A stretch of 17,185 bases of DNA from Flavobacteriales bacterium UBA1820 (GTDB taxonomy: Bacteria; Bacteroidota; Bacteroidia; Flavobacteriales; UBA1820): NCBI GenBank assembly GCA_002314265.1, contig DCEW01000093.1, positions 1 through 17,185 on the forward strand, in the 5' to 3' direction. A program made the position numbers and the translations under genes. Every line of letters begins with the position of its first letter. The stretch's first letter is position 1. Under the pieces are notes generated by a model. The model was given only the letters and a program-made list of their open reading frames with translations, was not told the DNA's origin and searched no databases. Of the stretch, positions 7,303 through 14,908 are shown in pieces.

Positions 7303-8940
7303 TCAATTGCCGGCCGCTTCCATCTCGGCCTTGATCCCTTCGAGCGCCTGTTTTGCTACGGCATGATCGGGTTTGAGGGCGAGGATTTTTTCCCAGTAGG
7401 GGATGGATTCGGCCAACTGTCCTTTGATGTAGAGGTAGTATCCCAGGTAGCTGTAAGCCTCGATGAGTTGGTTGGCATTGGTGCCTTTCTTTTCGAGGAT
7501 TTCAATGACCTTTTCGTAGTAGGGCTTGGCCAGGCCGAGTTCGCTGTTGGGGTCTTTCAGCGAGTTGGTGCGAGCCAGCCAGAAATAGCCCATGTAGTTG
7601 TCGGGTGCCTGTTCGACCACTTTGGCGAATGCGCTGTCGGCTCCTGCAAGGTATTTGTCGCGGTTGGCTACGTACTGGGGCAGGGTGTCGCCGGCCGCAA
7701 AGTAATTCAGGCGTCCCAAGGCATAAAAATCGGCCAAGGTTACTTGTTCGCCGCCGTTTTCGATGAACTTGGTGTGCTGGAGGATAGCGTTTTCATAGTC
7801 TCCATCCTCCTCGTACATGTCGCCCAGTTCTTTGTAGAGCTCGATCTTCGACGGATCGACCTGCAGGGCTTTTTCGAGTTGTTTGTAGGCTTTCTCTTTT
7901 TCACCGACCTTGGACAAGAGGGTGCCGTAGTACCGGTAGTCCAGGTAGATGTATTTCGAGGTGTCGGCCTGGTTCATGAAGTTGTTGGCATAGTCGATAG
8001 CCATGTTGTAGTCCTTCAACTCGACGGCATCGTACATCAGCAGGCGCTGCATCACGAAGTTGTTCGGGTTTTTCTTGAGGACCTCGAGGGCAATTTCAGC
8101 CGATTTTTTGAATTCCTTGTTGTAGAACAGGATGGTGGCGTATTTCTCCATTTCGGATTCGGCGTAGAAGTTGTCCAGCGAAACGAATTGTTCGTACGCC
8201 TGGGCTGCTTTTCCGAACTGGTTGTTGGCGTAATATACTTCGGCCAATTCACGGTAAGCGATAGCCGATTGCGCGTCGAGAGCGAGCAGTTTGTTCAGCA
8301 TTTCGATGGCGCGTTCCGCATTGACCGAGGCAAACAAGCGGGCGTATTTGATGTATCCCTGACGGTGAGCCTGGTTGAAGTAGATGGCCTGTTCGTATTG
8401 TTCGGCAGCTTTTCCTGCGTTCTTTTCCGCGGCATAGATATCTCCCTGCAGCAGATAGGCATCGGCGTATTTCACATCGGCCTGTTTGGCTTTTTCGGCA
8501 TAGCGGGTAGCCTCTTCGAGGTCTCCGTTGTCCAGGTAGGACTGTCCGATGAGGGTGTAGTACTCAGGGTTCTTTTTGTTTTTGCCGCTGACGAGTTCCT
8601 TGAAAACAGCTTCCGCTGCTTTCGGGTCGGACTGTATTTTCAGTTTGGCCGTCCCGACTTTATTGGCTACGGAATTGGGATTGGCTTCCAGCCCTTTCTG
8701 GTAATAGTAGGCTGCGGAATCCGGCATGTTGAGTTCAAAATAGATTTCGCCCAAGTTGAAATAGGCTTCTTCTTTGTTGGTCGAAGGGTCCTGCAGGTTG
8801 TTCAGCAGGATGGCCTTTGCATACTCCGGAAAGCCGGACTGAAAATATTCGATCGCTTTTTGATTGTCCGCGCTCCATGCGGTCAGGGCAGACCCCGCCA
8901 GGAGGGCGGCGGAAAACAGGAATTTGAAACTTCTTTTCAT
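7303..8940 (-). CDS. Periplasmic tetratricopeptide-repeat protein
   Basis: The 545-residue protein has an N-terminal signal peptide (about residues 1-24, SALTAWSA) and then consists almost entirely of TPR units; I count roughly 12-14. Clear ones include AYFNLGEIYFELNMPDSAAY, AYRELAEVYYANNQFGKAAQ and ELYKELGDMYEEDGDYENAI. Such solenoids are protein-interaction scaffolds; no catalytic domain is visible. Without a lipobox or membrane anchor it should be periplasmic. It is the last gene of the minus-strand cluster, 33 nt after the PstS-like lipoprotein gene, and is closed by the terminator at 7245-7277. The arrangement suggests it works with the binding lipoprotein and the TonB motor, but that is inferred from position. 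The ATG at 8938-8940 gives a complete signal peptide, which supports the start. Confidence 0.85.
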   Translation of the reverse strand: MKRSFKFLFSAALLAGSALTAWSADNQKAIEYFQSGFPEYAKAILLNNLQDPSTNKEEAYFNLGEIYFELNMPDSAAYYYQKGLEANPNSVANKVGTAKLKIQSDPKAAEAVFKELVSGKNKKNPEYYTLIGQSYLDNGDLEEATRYAEKAKQADVKYADAYLLQGDIYAAEKNAGKAAEQYEQAIYFNQAHRQGYIKYARLFASVNAERAIEMLNKLLALDAQSAIAYRELAEVYYANNQFGKAAQAYEQFVSLDNFYAESEMEKYATILFYNKEFKKSAEIALEVLKKNPNNFVMQRLLMYDAVELKDYNMAIDYANNFMNQADTSKYIYLDYRYYGTLLSKVGEKEKAYKQLEKALQVDPSKIELYKELGDMYEEDGDYENAILQHTKFIENGGEQVTLADFYALGRLNYFAAGDTLPQYVANRDKYLAGADSAFAKVVEQAPDNYMGYFWLARTNSLKDPNSELGLAKPYYEKVIEILEKKGTNANQLIEAYSYLGYYLYIKGQLAESIPYWEKILALKPDHAVAKQALEGIKAEMEAAGN

Positions 8941-8973
8941 AGTACTGGATAAAATGATGATATTGATTTTCGC

Positions 8974-9945
8974 TTACAGTTCTTCACGTACATTGACTAT
9001 GCGCAGGGATTGCGTGGCTGGGACAAGCCCGGCCCGTAGAATGACGCGTTGCGCTTTGTATCCCGTCAGAAAACGGGTAAATCCGGTTGCCAGACCGTTG
9101 CGGGGTTCGGAGAGGATGGCGTACACGCTGCGTGAAAGCGGGTATTCTCCGGTAGCCATGTAGGCCTGATACGGTTGGAAGGTGTTGTATTTGTCCGGGA
9201 CGGCCTGGTCGGTGAGCGCCATCACGCGGATCTGCGGGATGAAGGACAGCAGCGTCGTATCGGCCATGTCCAACACCCAACTGGCACCTACTACCCCCAT
9301 GGCTCCCGGGGTTTGCTCGACAAAGTCGATCACTTCCCGGTTGGTGTTCTGGGCGAAGAGTTTGTCCGAAAGAGGAGCCCCCTGCATGAGGGAGTCGCGC
9401 AGGTAACGCAACATTCCGGAGTTGGGATTGTCAAAAACAAAGGTAATATCGCCCAGTTTGGACTGGGGGTTGAGTTGTTTCCAGGAGGTGATTTCTCCGG
9501 AAAGTATTTTTTTGAGTTGGGCCACGGAAAGCAGCGAGTCGGGATTTTCCCGGTTGATGATCAGCGCGACGGCATCGGTGGCCAACAGCACAGGTTTGGC
9601 AAAGAGTTTCTTCTGTTCCAGGGCGGCGTTTTCACCTTCTGTCAGGGTACGGGTGGTGATGGCCAGATATACGCTGTCTTGGAGCAAAAGGTTGATGGCA
9701 TCTACTTCGCTTTTGTAGATGGGGATGATGGAAGCTTGGTCGTATTCGTTTTCAAATACGTCGATTTCCTGATTCAGCACAGGAGCGAAACTTTCGTCTG
9801 CCGAGATCTCGATGACGCCCGAACTGGTCGTATCGGTCGGCCCTTGCACTTTATCCTGATTTTTGCACGCGACAAATCCCATTGCGGCGAGCAGGGTACA
9901 AAGCGCAAGGCTTGTTTTTTTGGAGTAGTGGATAAAGCTTTTCAT
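8974..9945 (-). CDS. PstS-like periplasmic substrate-binding lipoprotein
   Basis: The 323-residue protein has a lipoprotein signal with Cys27 (AMGFVAC), a short Ser/Thr linker, then a PBP-like fold (PstS/SphX type, about residues 43-310). Visible family elements are GVIEISADESFAPVL (43-57), the TDAVALIIN strand (123-131), LKKILSGEITSWKQL (144-158, close to the PstS motif IFSGKITNWKDL), and DNPNSGMLRYL (172-182) where PstS has its phosphate-contacting SGT. The classic N-terminal GSGT-type phosphate loop is absent (ADESF instead), so phosphate binding is uncertain. No pstC, pstA or pstB is in the window; instead it sits between a small membrane protein gene (23 nt upstream) and the TPR gene (33 nt downstream), after tonB. 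Confidence 0.82.
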   Translation of the reverse strand: MKSFIHYSKKTSLALCTLLAAMGFVACKNQDKVQGPTDTTSSGVIEISADESFAPVLNQEIDVFENEYDQASIIPIYKSEVDAINLLLQDSVYLAITTRTLTEGENAALEQKKLFAKPVLLATDAVALIINRENPDSLLSVAQLKKILSGEITSWKQLNPQSKLGDITFVFDNPNSGMLRYLRDSLMQGAPLSDKLFAQNTNREVIDFVEQTPGAMGVVGASWVLDMADTTLLSFIPQIRVMALTDQAVPDKYNTFQPYQAYMATGEYPLSRSVYAILSEPRNGLATGFTRFLTGYKAQRVILRAGLVPATQSLRIVNVREEL

Positions 9946-9968
9946 TGCGTAAAGGTAATAAGTTTCGG

Positions 9969-10154
9969 TTATTTTTTCAAGATTCTGTACGCGCGCAATA
10001 AGGCATAGAGGAAAAAAACGATCCCCGCCAGGATGCGCAGCGTCAGGGAAAAAGTCATGTCAAAGATCGGTGAAAAAATCAACATTACCGCCAAAGCCAT
10101 GTAAAAGATGACCATCAGCAGGGCAAATGCGTAAGAGACAGGATTTTTTTTCAT
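9969..10154 (-). CDS. Small two-helix inner membrane protein, function unknown
   Basis: The 61-residue product starts MKKNPVSYAF and has two predicted membrane helices, about residues 8-30 and 38-54, joined by a short FDMTFSLT linker, and a basic C-terminus (LLRAYRILKK). I do not recognise a named family. The frame is open further upstream, but those starts lie in the terminator hairpin at 10186-10234, so ATG 10152-10154 is the likely start. It is 23 nt ahead of the PstS-like gene and probably cotranscribed with it. Topology by the positive-inside rule places both ends in the cytoplasm. It could assist the TonB/ExbB complex or the binding protein; neither is shown. Confidence 0.7.
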   Translation of the reverse strand: MKKNPVSYAFALLMVIFYMALAVMLIFSPIFDMTFSLTLRILAGIVFFLYALLRAYRILKK

Positions 10155-10185
10155 CTTTTTTCGCCGAAAAATAAAATCACATAAG

Positions 10186-10234
10186 AGAAAAAAAACTTGC
10201 CCGCAGCTCTCTGCTGAAGACAACGGGCAAGTTT
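10186..10234 (-). terminator. Terminator-like hairpin between tonB and the downstream genes
   Basis: An 11-bp outer stem (10193-10203 with 10224-10234) encloses a small CAGC/GCTG inner hairpin. On the minus strand it is followed by a run of T residues (10186-10195, partly within the stem) then CTCTTATG. A second perfect hairpin, CTCGCG-gcaaa-CGCGAG at 10242-10258, lies just ahead of it after the tonB stop. It should reduce or stop transcription into the 61-aa gene, the PstS-like gene and the TPR gene. Confidence 0.75.
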
Positions 10235-10265
10235 CTTGTTTCTCGCGGCAAACGCGAGTGAAGAT

Positions 10266-11078
10266 TTACTTCTTCAACTGATATACGACGCGGATCGTGT
10301 AGTAAACCGGGACGTTACGTCCATTCTGACGGCCAGGAATCCAGTCGGGCATCGAAGCTACCACGCGCTGTGCTTCCTTGTCGCAGGCCGGGTCGATGCC
10401 TCGAGCGACTTCCACCCGTTCTACTTTTCCTTCTTTCGATACTACGAAACGGATCCACACGTTTCCGGAGATACCGCGTTCCTGTGCGGAATACGGATAT
10501 TCCAAATGATCGTACAACCAGTCATACATCGCTTTTTCACCACCGGGGAATTGAGGCATTTCCTCAACAGCGGTGTAAGGCTCTTCTTCCTCGACATCCT
10601 GGGCGATTTCACGGAGTTCGGCAATATCCTGGCCGTTCTCTTCGTCGTTACCCTTGACGTCTGCAATGGAGATCGCAGCCTTTGCTTCGATGATCTCTTC
10701 CTGGGATTTGATCTCGTCCTCTTCGCGGACGTTCTCATCCTTTTCGATCTTCGGAGCGGTGAACTTGATCGAGCTCTTCAAGGGTGGTGGCGGCGGAGCC
10801 TCTACCTTCTTGATTTCGTCGTTGTTCTTCACTTCAGTCGGAGGCAGTTGCGACAACTGCGTTACTTCGGTGACGACTACTTTGTCCTGACGCGATACGA
10901 TGTACGAAGCCAATGCCTTGAACGATACGGCGATGGCTACCAGCACAATGACCGTGATCAGTGCGATGATGTGACGTTTGGGCGATTTGATACGCAGCTC
11001 GTAAGCTCCGTAGTTTTTATTTTTGCCTTTAAAAATAAGGTCAGCCCAATCTTTGGATAATAGGTCTATCTTAGCCAT
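10266..11078 (-). CDS. tonB: Energy transducer TonB (Bacteroidetes type)
   Basis: The 270-residue protein couples the inner-membrane proton motor to outer membrane TonB-dependent receptors. It has a cytoplasmic N-terminus with the Bacteroidetes TonB signature NKNYGAYELR (20-29), one membrane helix at about 37-60, a proline run (95-99) in a long acidic and charged periplasmic linker (100-175), and a C-terminal TonB domain (about 176-270) with PQFPGGEKAMYDWL, YPYSAQERGISGNVWIRF and VPVYYTIRVVYQLKK. A very strong Shine-Dalgarno sequence (AGGAGGAG, 11 bases before the ATG to its first G, about 7 nt spacing after GGAGG) precedes the start, unlike its neighbours. It follows exbD by 17 nt and is the last gene before a terminator-like hairpin. 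Confidence 0.94.
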   Translation of the reverse strand: MAKIDLLSKDWADLIFKGKNKNYGAYELRIKSPKRHIIALITVIVLVAIAVSFKALASYIVSRQDKVVVTEVTQLSQLPPTEVKNNDEIKKVEAPPPPPLKSSIKFTAPKIEKDENVREEDEIKSQEEIIEAKAAISIADVKGNDEENGQDIAELREIAQDVEEEEPYTAVEEMPQFPGGEKAMYDWLYDHLEYPYSAQERGISGNVWIRFVVSKEGKVERVEVARGIDPACDKEAQRVVASMPDWIPGRQNGRNVPVYYTIRVVYQLKK

Positions 11079-11080
11079 TT

Positions 11081-11092
11081 CTTCTCCTCCTT
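11081..11092 (-). promoter_or_regulatory. Strong Shine-Dalgarno site of tonB
   Basis: The minus strand reads AAAGGAGGAGAAGAAATG just after the exbD stop codon. Such a complementary anti-16S match is unusual in Bacteroidota and is not seen before exbB or either exbD in this operon. It fixes the tonB start. Confidence 0.7.
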
Positions 11093-11095
11093 TTT

Positions 11096-11764
11096 TTAAT
11101 TGTTGTTAGAAGTCCCGGCTAAATCCGACTGTGCGCCCAGGTCTCCGCCCGATTCGAGGTTCTCGATGAGCCATTTGTCCCCTTCGGCAATGTCGTCGAT
11201 AGCATATTTACCGATACTGCAGATCGCCATTTCATCCAAAGCGTCGATAAGGTTCTTGTAGGTAGCATCGTCCGTCGCTTTGATCACTACGATGGGCGAA
11301 GACTTGTCGTCTTTGATCTCGGCAGAGCGTTTCTTGAAATCCTCGTCGGATATTTTGTTATCCAACTTCTGTTTCTTGAGTTCGTTCATCTCCGCAACGA
11401 CCTTTTGGTTGCGTTGCATCAGAAGCGCTCTCAATCCGTCGGGACCATAGTTGGTGCGTTTGAGAGAGGTGTAGTCCTCGTAGTTGGGCATCCCGGTGTA
11501 GTAGTACACCTTGTCGTCTTTGCCGAGAAGCACCGTGATGGCGCGGGATTCCTGAATCTTGGTCTGCTCCTCCTCACTGACTTTGTCTTTCGTGGGCATG
11601 CTTATCTCCATCGTCTGAGGTTTGTTCATCGACGTAGCAAGCATGAAGAAGGTGATCAGAAGCATGATCATGTCCACCATCGGCGTAAAGTCGATGCGGG
11701 TGCTCACCTTTTTGGTGCCTGGCTTCTTACCCTTCCCTCTGTCTTTCTGTTCTACTTCAGCCAT
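11096..11764 (-). CDS. exbD: ExbD/TolR-family proton channel subunit (second copy)
   Basis: The 222-residue protein has a basic cytoplasmic N-terminus, a single membrane helix at about 26-46 (FTPMVDMIMLLITFFMLATS), and a periplasmic domain. Asp31 in PMVD is at the position of the essential proton-carrying Asp of ExbD. It is longer than E. coli ExbD (about 140): a charged, probably coiled insert (about residues 115-155, ALLMQRNQKVVAEMNELKKQ onward) interrupts the periplasmic domain before IVVIKATDDATYKNLIDALD. A Gly/Ser/Asn-rich tail follows. It lies 22 nt after the first exbD gene and 17 nt before tonB. No Shine-Dalgarno sequence is evident. It is expected to form the ExbB5ExbD2-type motor, possibly as a heterodimer with the other ExbD. 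Confidence 0.92.
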   Translation of the reverse strand: MAEVEQKDRGKGKKPGTKKVSTRIDFTPMVDMIMLLITFFMLATSMNKPQTMEISMPTKDKVSEEEQTKIQESRAITVLLGKDDKVYYYTGMPNYEDYTSLKRTNYGPDGLRALLMQRNQKVVAEMNELKKQKLDNKISDEDFKKRSAEIKDDKSSPIVVIKATDDATYKNLIDALDEMAICSIGKYAIDDIAEGDKWLIENLESGGDLGAQSDLAGTSNNN

Positions 11765-11786
11765 ATGTCAATTTCGTTTAAGGAGC

Positions 11787-12404
11787 TTACTCAAGCTCAT
11801 CGGTTTTAATGGTCTTGAGCGAGGTTATCAGGTTGTAGCGGTTCTCACGCAGATCCTGCAGAGAACTCATCACCTGGCGAATGATCGGGTAAGGCGTAGA
11901 AGCATCGGCCTTGATGGCGATGATAAGACCCTTGCCGTTTTGTTTGCGCGCCTCCTGTACCCAGACTTTGAACTGGTTGTCCGTGCTGTCGATGGGCACA
12001 CCGTAGTTGCGCAGAGTAGCGTCCTGCTGTTCCGTCGGCAAATCGAGGAATGCCGGCATCTGTGCGATGGGTACCCCGAACGAGTTGATCAGTTTGAACT
12101 TCTGAATCTGCTCGTTTGTGAAGGTAACGCCGTACGCCTCGCCTACTTTTTGCAATACCGCCATGCGGTCTTCCTGTTTGTCCAGACTCAGGAATATCTT
12201 CCCGCTCTTGTCCACCAGAATCTGGAGGACGTTGGTCTCGGGAATCTTGATATCCGATACGGAGGCCGGGGTAACAACCTGAACCGGCTCTTTCTGGATA
12301 AACGTGGTGGTAAGCATAAAGAAAGTAAGCAAGAGCACCATGACGTCACTCATCGGGGTCATGTCGATGGCAGTACTCTTTCTTTTTACTTTAACTTTAG
12401 GCAT
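11787..12404 (-). CDS. exbD: ExbD/TolR-family proton channel subunit (first copy)
   Basis: The 205-residue protein begins MPKVKVKRKSTAIDMTPMSD and has one membrane helix at about 18-38 (MSDVMVLLLTFFMLTTTF). Asp20 is the likely proton-carrying residue. The periplasmic part starts with a β-strand region (TNVLQILVDKSGKIFLSLD), contains an insert of roughly 60 residues rich in Gln/Phe/Leu, and ends with GLIIAIKADASTPYPIIRQV and a helix. It differs strongly from the adjacent second ExbD, so this is an old duplication, which is common in Bacteroidetes ton operons. It follows exbB by 34 nt and precedes the second exbD by 22 nt. Confidence 0.93.
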   Translation of the reverse strand: MPKVKVKRKSTAIDMTPMSDVMVLLLTFFMLTTTFIQKEPVQVVTPASVSDIKIPETNVLQILVDKSGKIFLSLDKQEDRMAVLQKVGEAYGVTFTNEQIQKFKLINSFGVPIAQMPAFLDLPTEQQDATLRNYGVPIDSTDNQFKVWVQEARKQNGKGLIIAIKADASTPYPIIRQVMSSLQDLRENRYNLITSLKTIKTDELE

Positions 12405-12438
12405 AATTCTTATTCTTTACTTAGTCCGTGTCGGTTGA

Positions 12439-13251
12439 TTACTTGTGGTTGGCGGCGTAAGACTGAACAAGAGAGAAGCCTACTTCGTCGATGCAGTATG
12501 TGATCGTGTCGATTTTGCTGGTGAAATAGTTGTAAGAGATAAGAGCCAGAACGGCGGTAGCGATACCGAATGCGGTGTTTACCAGGGCCTCGGAAATACC
12601 GGCGGACAGGGCTACGGAGTCAGGCGAACCGGCGTTGGCCAGTGCGGCGAACGACTTGATCATACCGATAACCGTTCCCAGAAGTCCCATCAGGGTACCC
12701 AGCGTGGTGAGGGTGGCGACAACCGGCAGGTTCTGTTCCAGCGTGGGCAGCTCCAGTGCGGTAGCTTCTTCCAGGGCTTTCTGGATCGAGAGGACTTTCT
12801 GCTCTTTGGACAGTTCGTTGTCCTTTTCCATTTCATCGTATTTCTCCAGAGCGGCATATACCACATTGGCTACCGAACCTTTCTGCTTGTTGCACAGTTC
12901 GCGAGCTTTGGCGATGTTGTTCTCCGAAAGAGCTTCCTTGATGTTGACCACGAAACGAGTGATATTTCCTTTTCCTTTGGCCTTGCTCAGAGCGAACCAC
13001 CGTTCAACGCTCAATGCGATAACCGTGAGCAACAGCGTCTGGATCAAAGGCACCACAACACCACCTTTGTAGATGGTACCCAGCATGTTTCCGGGCAGGG
13101 GGTGACCATTCGGGTCGCCGTTCATGAAGTTGTCCGGATTGCCCAGCACATATTTAAAAATGCAGATGGCGATGATGAGGCACACCACGATGACTACGGG
13201 GGCTGTTCCTACGCCTGAGTAAGATTTCGTTTTTTTAGCTTTTGCATTCAT
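12439..13251 (-). CDS. exbB: ExbB/TolQ/MotA-family proton channel protein
   Basis: The 270-residue polytopic inner membrane protein forms the pentameric stator-like channel that houses the ExbD helices. Membrane helices appear at about 17-36, 63-83, 175-200 and 218-245. The signature LTTLGTLMGLLGTVIGMIKSF (with substitutions) at 181-201 corresponds to the conserved ExbB/TolQ helix, and GISEALVNTAFGIATAVLAL (218-237) to the pore-lining helix with its conserved Thr. The long cytoplasmic loop (84-170) contains a helical, charged segment. Compared with E. coli ExbB (244 residues) it has an extra N-terminal helix and loop, usual in Bacteroidetes. It is the first gene of the minus-strand operon. 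Confidence 0.94.
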   Translation of the reverse strand: MNAKAKKTKSYSGVGTAPVVIVVCLIIAICIFKYVLGNPDNFMNGDPNGHPLPGNMLGTIYKGGVVVPLIQTLLLTVIALSVERWFALSKAKGKGNITRFVVNIKEALSENNIAKARELCNKQKGSVANVVYAALEKYDEMEKDNELSKEQKVLSIQKALEEATALELPTLEQNLPVVATLTTLGTLMGLLGTVIGMIKSFAALANAGSPDSVALSAGISEALVNTAFGIATAVLALISYNYFTSKIDTITYCIDEVGFSLVQSYAANHK

Positions 13252-13342
13252 GATAAATAACAGATTTTTAGTTGTTTATTGGTCTTTGAAAACGATTCGT
13301 TATACGTTGAGTGATTTCCCGTTCGGGGGATTTTTACCGCAG

Positions 13343-13350
13343 CAAATATA
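13343..13350 (-). promoter_or_regulatory. Promoter -7 element of exbB operon
   Basis: The minus strand reads TATATTTG here, a full TAnnTTTG match, about 92 nt before the exbB start. The upstream TTTG is not clear; the nearest candidate is TTTC at 13373-13376 with 22 nt spacing. Confidence 0.6.
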
Positions 13351-13627
13351 ATACATTAATTCCATGCGTGCGGAAATGGAATGTAAAAAAATACTTAAAA
13401 TCCATTTTTTGACGGGTACAGGAACCGCTTTTTTGCCTGTTGGAAGGACAGGATTTGTTTTTGCCGGGTAGGGGGGCTCTGCGGCGGGTTCTTTTGGCCC
13501 TTGGTGTATTCGGGGGATGGGTGTGGTTGTCGGTTGGGCGGTTGTTGCGGTAGGAATTCTTTCGGTAGATTGTATTAAGGTTCTGCAGGATGATGGGATG
13601 CGGCTTTGTGTTGGGGAGGGAGGGGAT

Positions 13628-13660
13628 AAAAAAGTCGTCCTGCCGAGGGCAGGACGACTT
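13628..13660 (-). terminator. Intrinsic terminator of ompA-like gene
   Basis: A perfect 13-bp stem (13632-13644 with 13648-13660) and 3-nt loop are followed on the minus strand by TTTTAT. It lies 24 nt past the ompA-like stop codon. Confidence 0.92.
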
Positions 13661-13684
13661 GAACCGAGGAAGTATTTCTCGGGA

Positions 13685-14836
13685 TTATTTCTTTACGATC
13701 ACCACGCGATTCAGGTAGGGTTGGGAGTAAGGATTTTCCTTGCTGCCCATGGCAATCACGTCGAGCTGATCCGAATTTACGCCTTTCGATACCAAGTAGT
13801 CGTGAACGTTCTGGGCACGCTGCTGGCTGAGTTGCATGTTGCGGGCAGCGCTGCCGGTTTCCTTGTCGGCATATCCCGTAACGACGAATTTGCCGCCGTT
13901 GCTGGCTTTGATCGTCTCGGCCATCTGATCCAGCACGATCTTTCCTTCGGCGCTGATGTCGGTGCGACCGATCACGAAGAATACAGCGGTGCCGGCATAC
14001 GGAGTTTCTACCACTTCTTCCACAACAGCCGGGCGATTTTCAGCATCTTTCAGTGCTTTTTCCAAAGCAGCCTGTTTGGCTTTGCTGGCAGCCAGTTCGT
14101 CCTCCAGGTCGCTGATCCGTTTGTTGAACGGGGTGAGATCCGTCATCAACTCGGAAGCTCTCTTGAACGGCTTTTTGCCGAAGCGATAGGTGATACCGGC
14201 CGTAATCGAGCCGATGCCTTCTCCGCGGTTGCCGCCCCATTGTCCGTCGAAGCGCTGGTTGAACAACGCACCGCGGAGTTCGAGGTTGATGTCGAAGTGC
14301 TCCGAAATGCGGAACTTGTTCAGGATACCGGCATCGAAAGCCAGTTCATTGCTCGAAGGACCGCTGTAAGTGGAGATGCCGCCGAAGCCTACGAAGGGGA
14401 TCAGTTCATATACGCGATCCGGCTTGTAGCCCCAGAAAGCTGCCGACAAGTTGAACAATGCATCTACGTGATAGTGCATGTATTTCATCTTGAGGTTGTA
14501 GTAGGTATTGTCGTAGCGGCCGTCCACGAACGGGTTGTTGGCATAGATCGTCGCCGATTTGGCCGACAGGCCGGCTACCTGCATCCGGGCTCCCCATACC
14601 GGAGTGATCCATTTTCCTACCGACAGGTCAAATGCCGGAGTGATGTAAGTGTCGCCTTTGGTGTGGAATTCACCGAAGTATCCTTGTACTCCGGCGCCTA
14701 CCGACATAAACCAATTGTCCCAAAAACCGTTGGTAACGTAGGGGCCTTTTTTGGTTTGAGGCTCATTTTGGGCTTGTGCGGCCAGCGGCAGTGCCAGTAC
14801 GGCTGCAAAAGCAATGATCTTGAATAGATTTTTCAT
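13685..14836 (-). CDS. OmpA-family outer membrane protein with peptidoglycan-binding domain
   Basis: The 383-residue protein has a signal peptide (about 1-22, LPLAAQA), an N-terminal β-barrel region with alternating aromatic strands (about 35-222, closing at AGITYRFGKK), a coiled-coil linker (about 238-267, ISDLEDELAASKAKQAALEK), and a C-terminal OmpA domain (about 283-383). The OmpA motif GYADKETGSAARN-LSQQRA gives Asp324 and Arg340 as the likely diaminopimelate contacts of peptidoglycan. It anchors the outer membrane to the cell wall and is probably abundant, in keeping with its own consensus promoter element and strong terminator. It is monocistronic and divergent from the MATE gene. The ATG at 14834-14836 gives a complete signal peptide. 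Confidence 0.93.
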   Translation of the reverse strand: MKNLFKIIAFAAVLALPLAAQAQNEPQTKKGPYVTNGFWDNWFMSVGAGVQGYFGEFHTKGDTYITPAFDLSVGKWITPVWGARMQVAGLSAKSATIYANNPFVDGRYDNTYYNLKMKYMHYHVDALFNLSAAFWGYKPDRVYELIPFVGFGGISTYSGPSSNELAFDAGILNKFRISEHFDINLELRGALFNQRFDGQWGGNRGEGIGSITAGITYRFGKKPFKRASELMTDLTPFNKRISDLEDELAASKAKQAALEKALKDAENRPAVVEEVVETPYAGTAVFFVIGRTDISAEGKIVLDQMAETIKASNGGKFVVTGYADKETGSAARNMQLSQQRAQNVHDYLVSKGVNSDQLDVIAMGSKENPYSQPYLNRVVIVKK

Positions 14837-14900
14837 GGTTTAATTTGGGTTGAAATTTTTTCGAACGGATCAACAGCGGATTACACCCGCTCTTGAGAGA

Positions 14901-14908
14901 CAAAGATA
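14901..14908 (-). promoter_or_regulatory. Promoter -7 element of ompA-like gene
   Basis: The minus strand reads TATCTTTG, a full TAnnTTTG match, about 65 nt before the start codon. A CTTG at 14931-14934 is a partial -33 candidate at 22-nt spacing. Confidence 0.55.

Larger units (their letters stand above)
13252..13684. other. Non-coding region between exbB and ompA-like gene
   Basis: These 433 nt contain the exbB promoter element (13343-13350) near the left and the ompA terminator (13628-13660) near the right. The middle (about 13400-13625) is strongly G/T-rich on the plus strand with several G runs and no recognisable gene. A small CCTGT/ACAGG inverted repeat occurs near 13436-13452. Confidence 0.6.

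Noticed and set aside
7363..8952. A 529-codon frame antisense to the TPR gene
   Set aside because: Phe/Val/Gly-rich shadow of a real TPR gene with signal peptide, operon position and terminator on the other strand.
9984..10223. Upstream start (84 residues) for the small membrane protein
   Set aside because: The start would be inside the tonB terminator hairpin; ATG at 10152-10154 gives a compact two-helix protein.
13517..14827. A 436-codon frame antisense to the ompA-like gene
   Set aside because: It runs through the ompA terminator and lacks any domain; the opposite strand is a clear OmpA protein.
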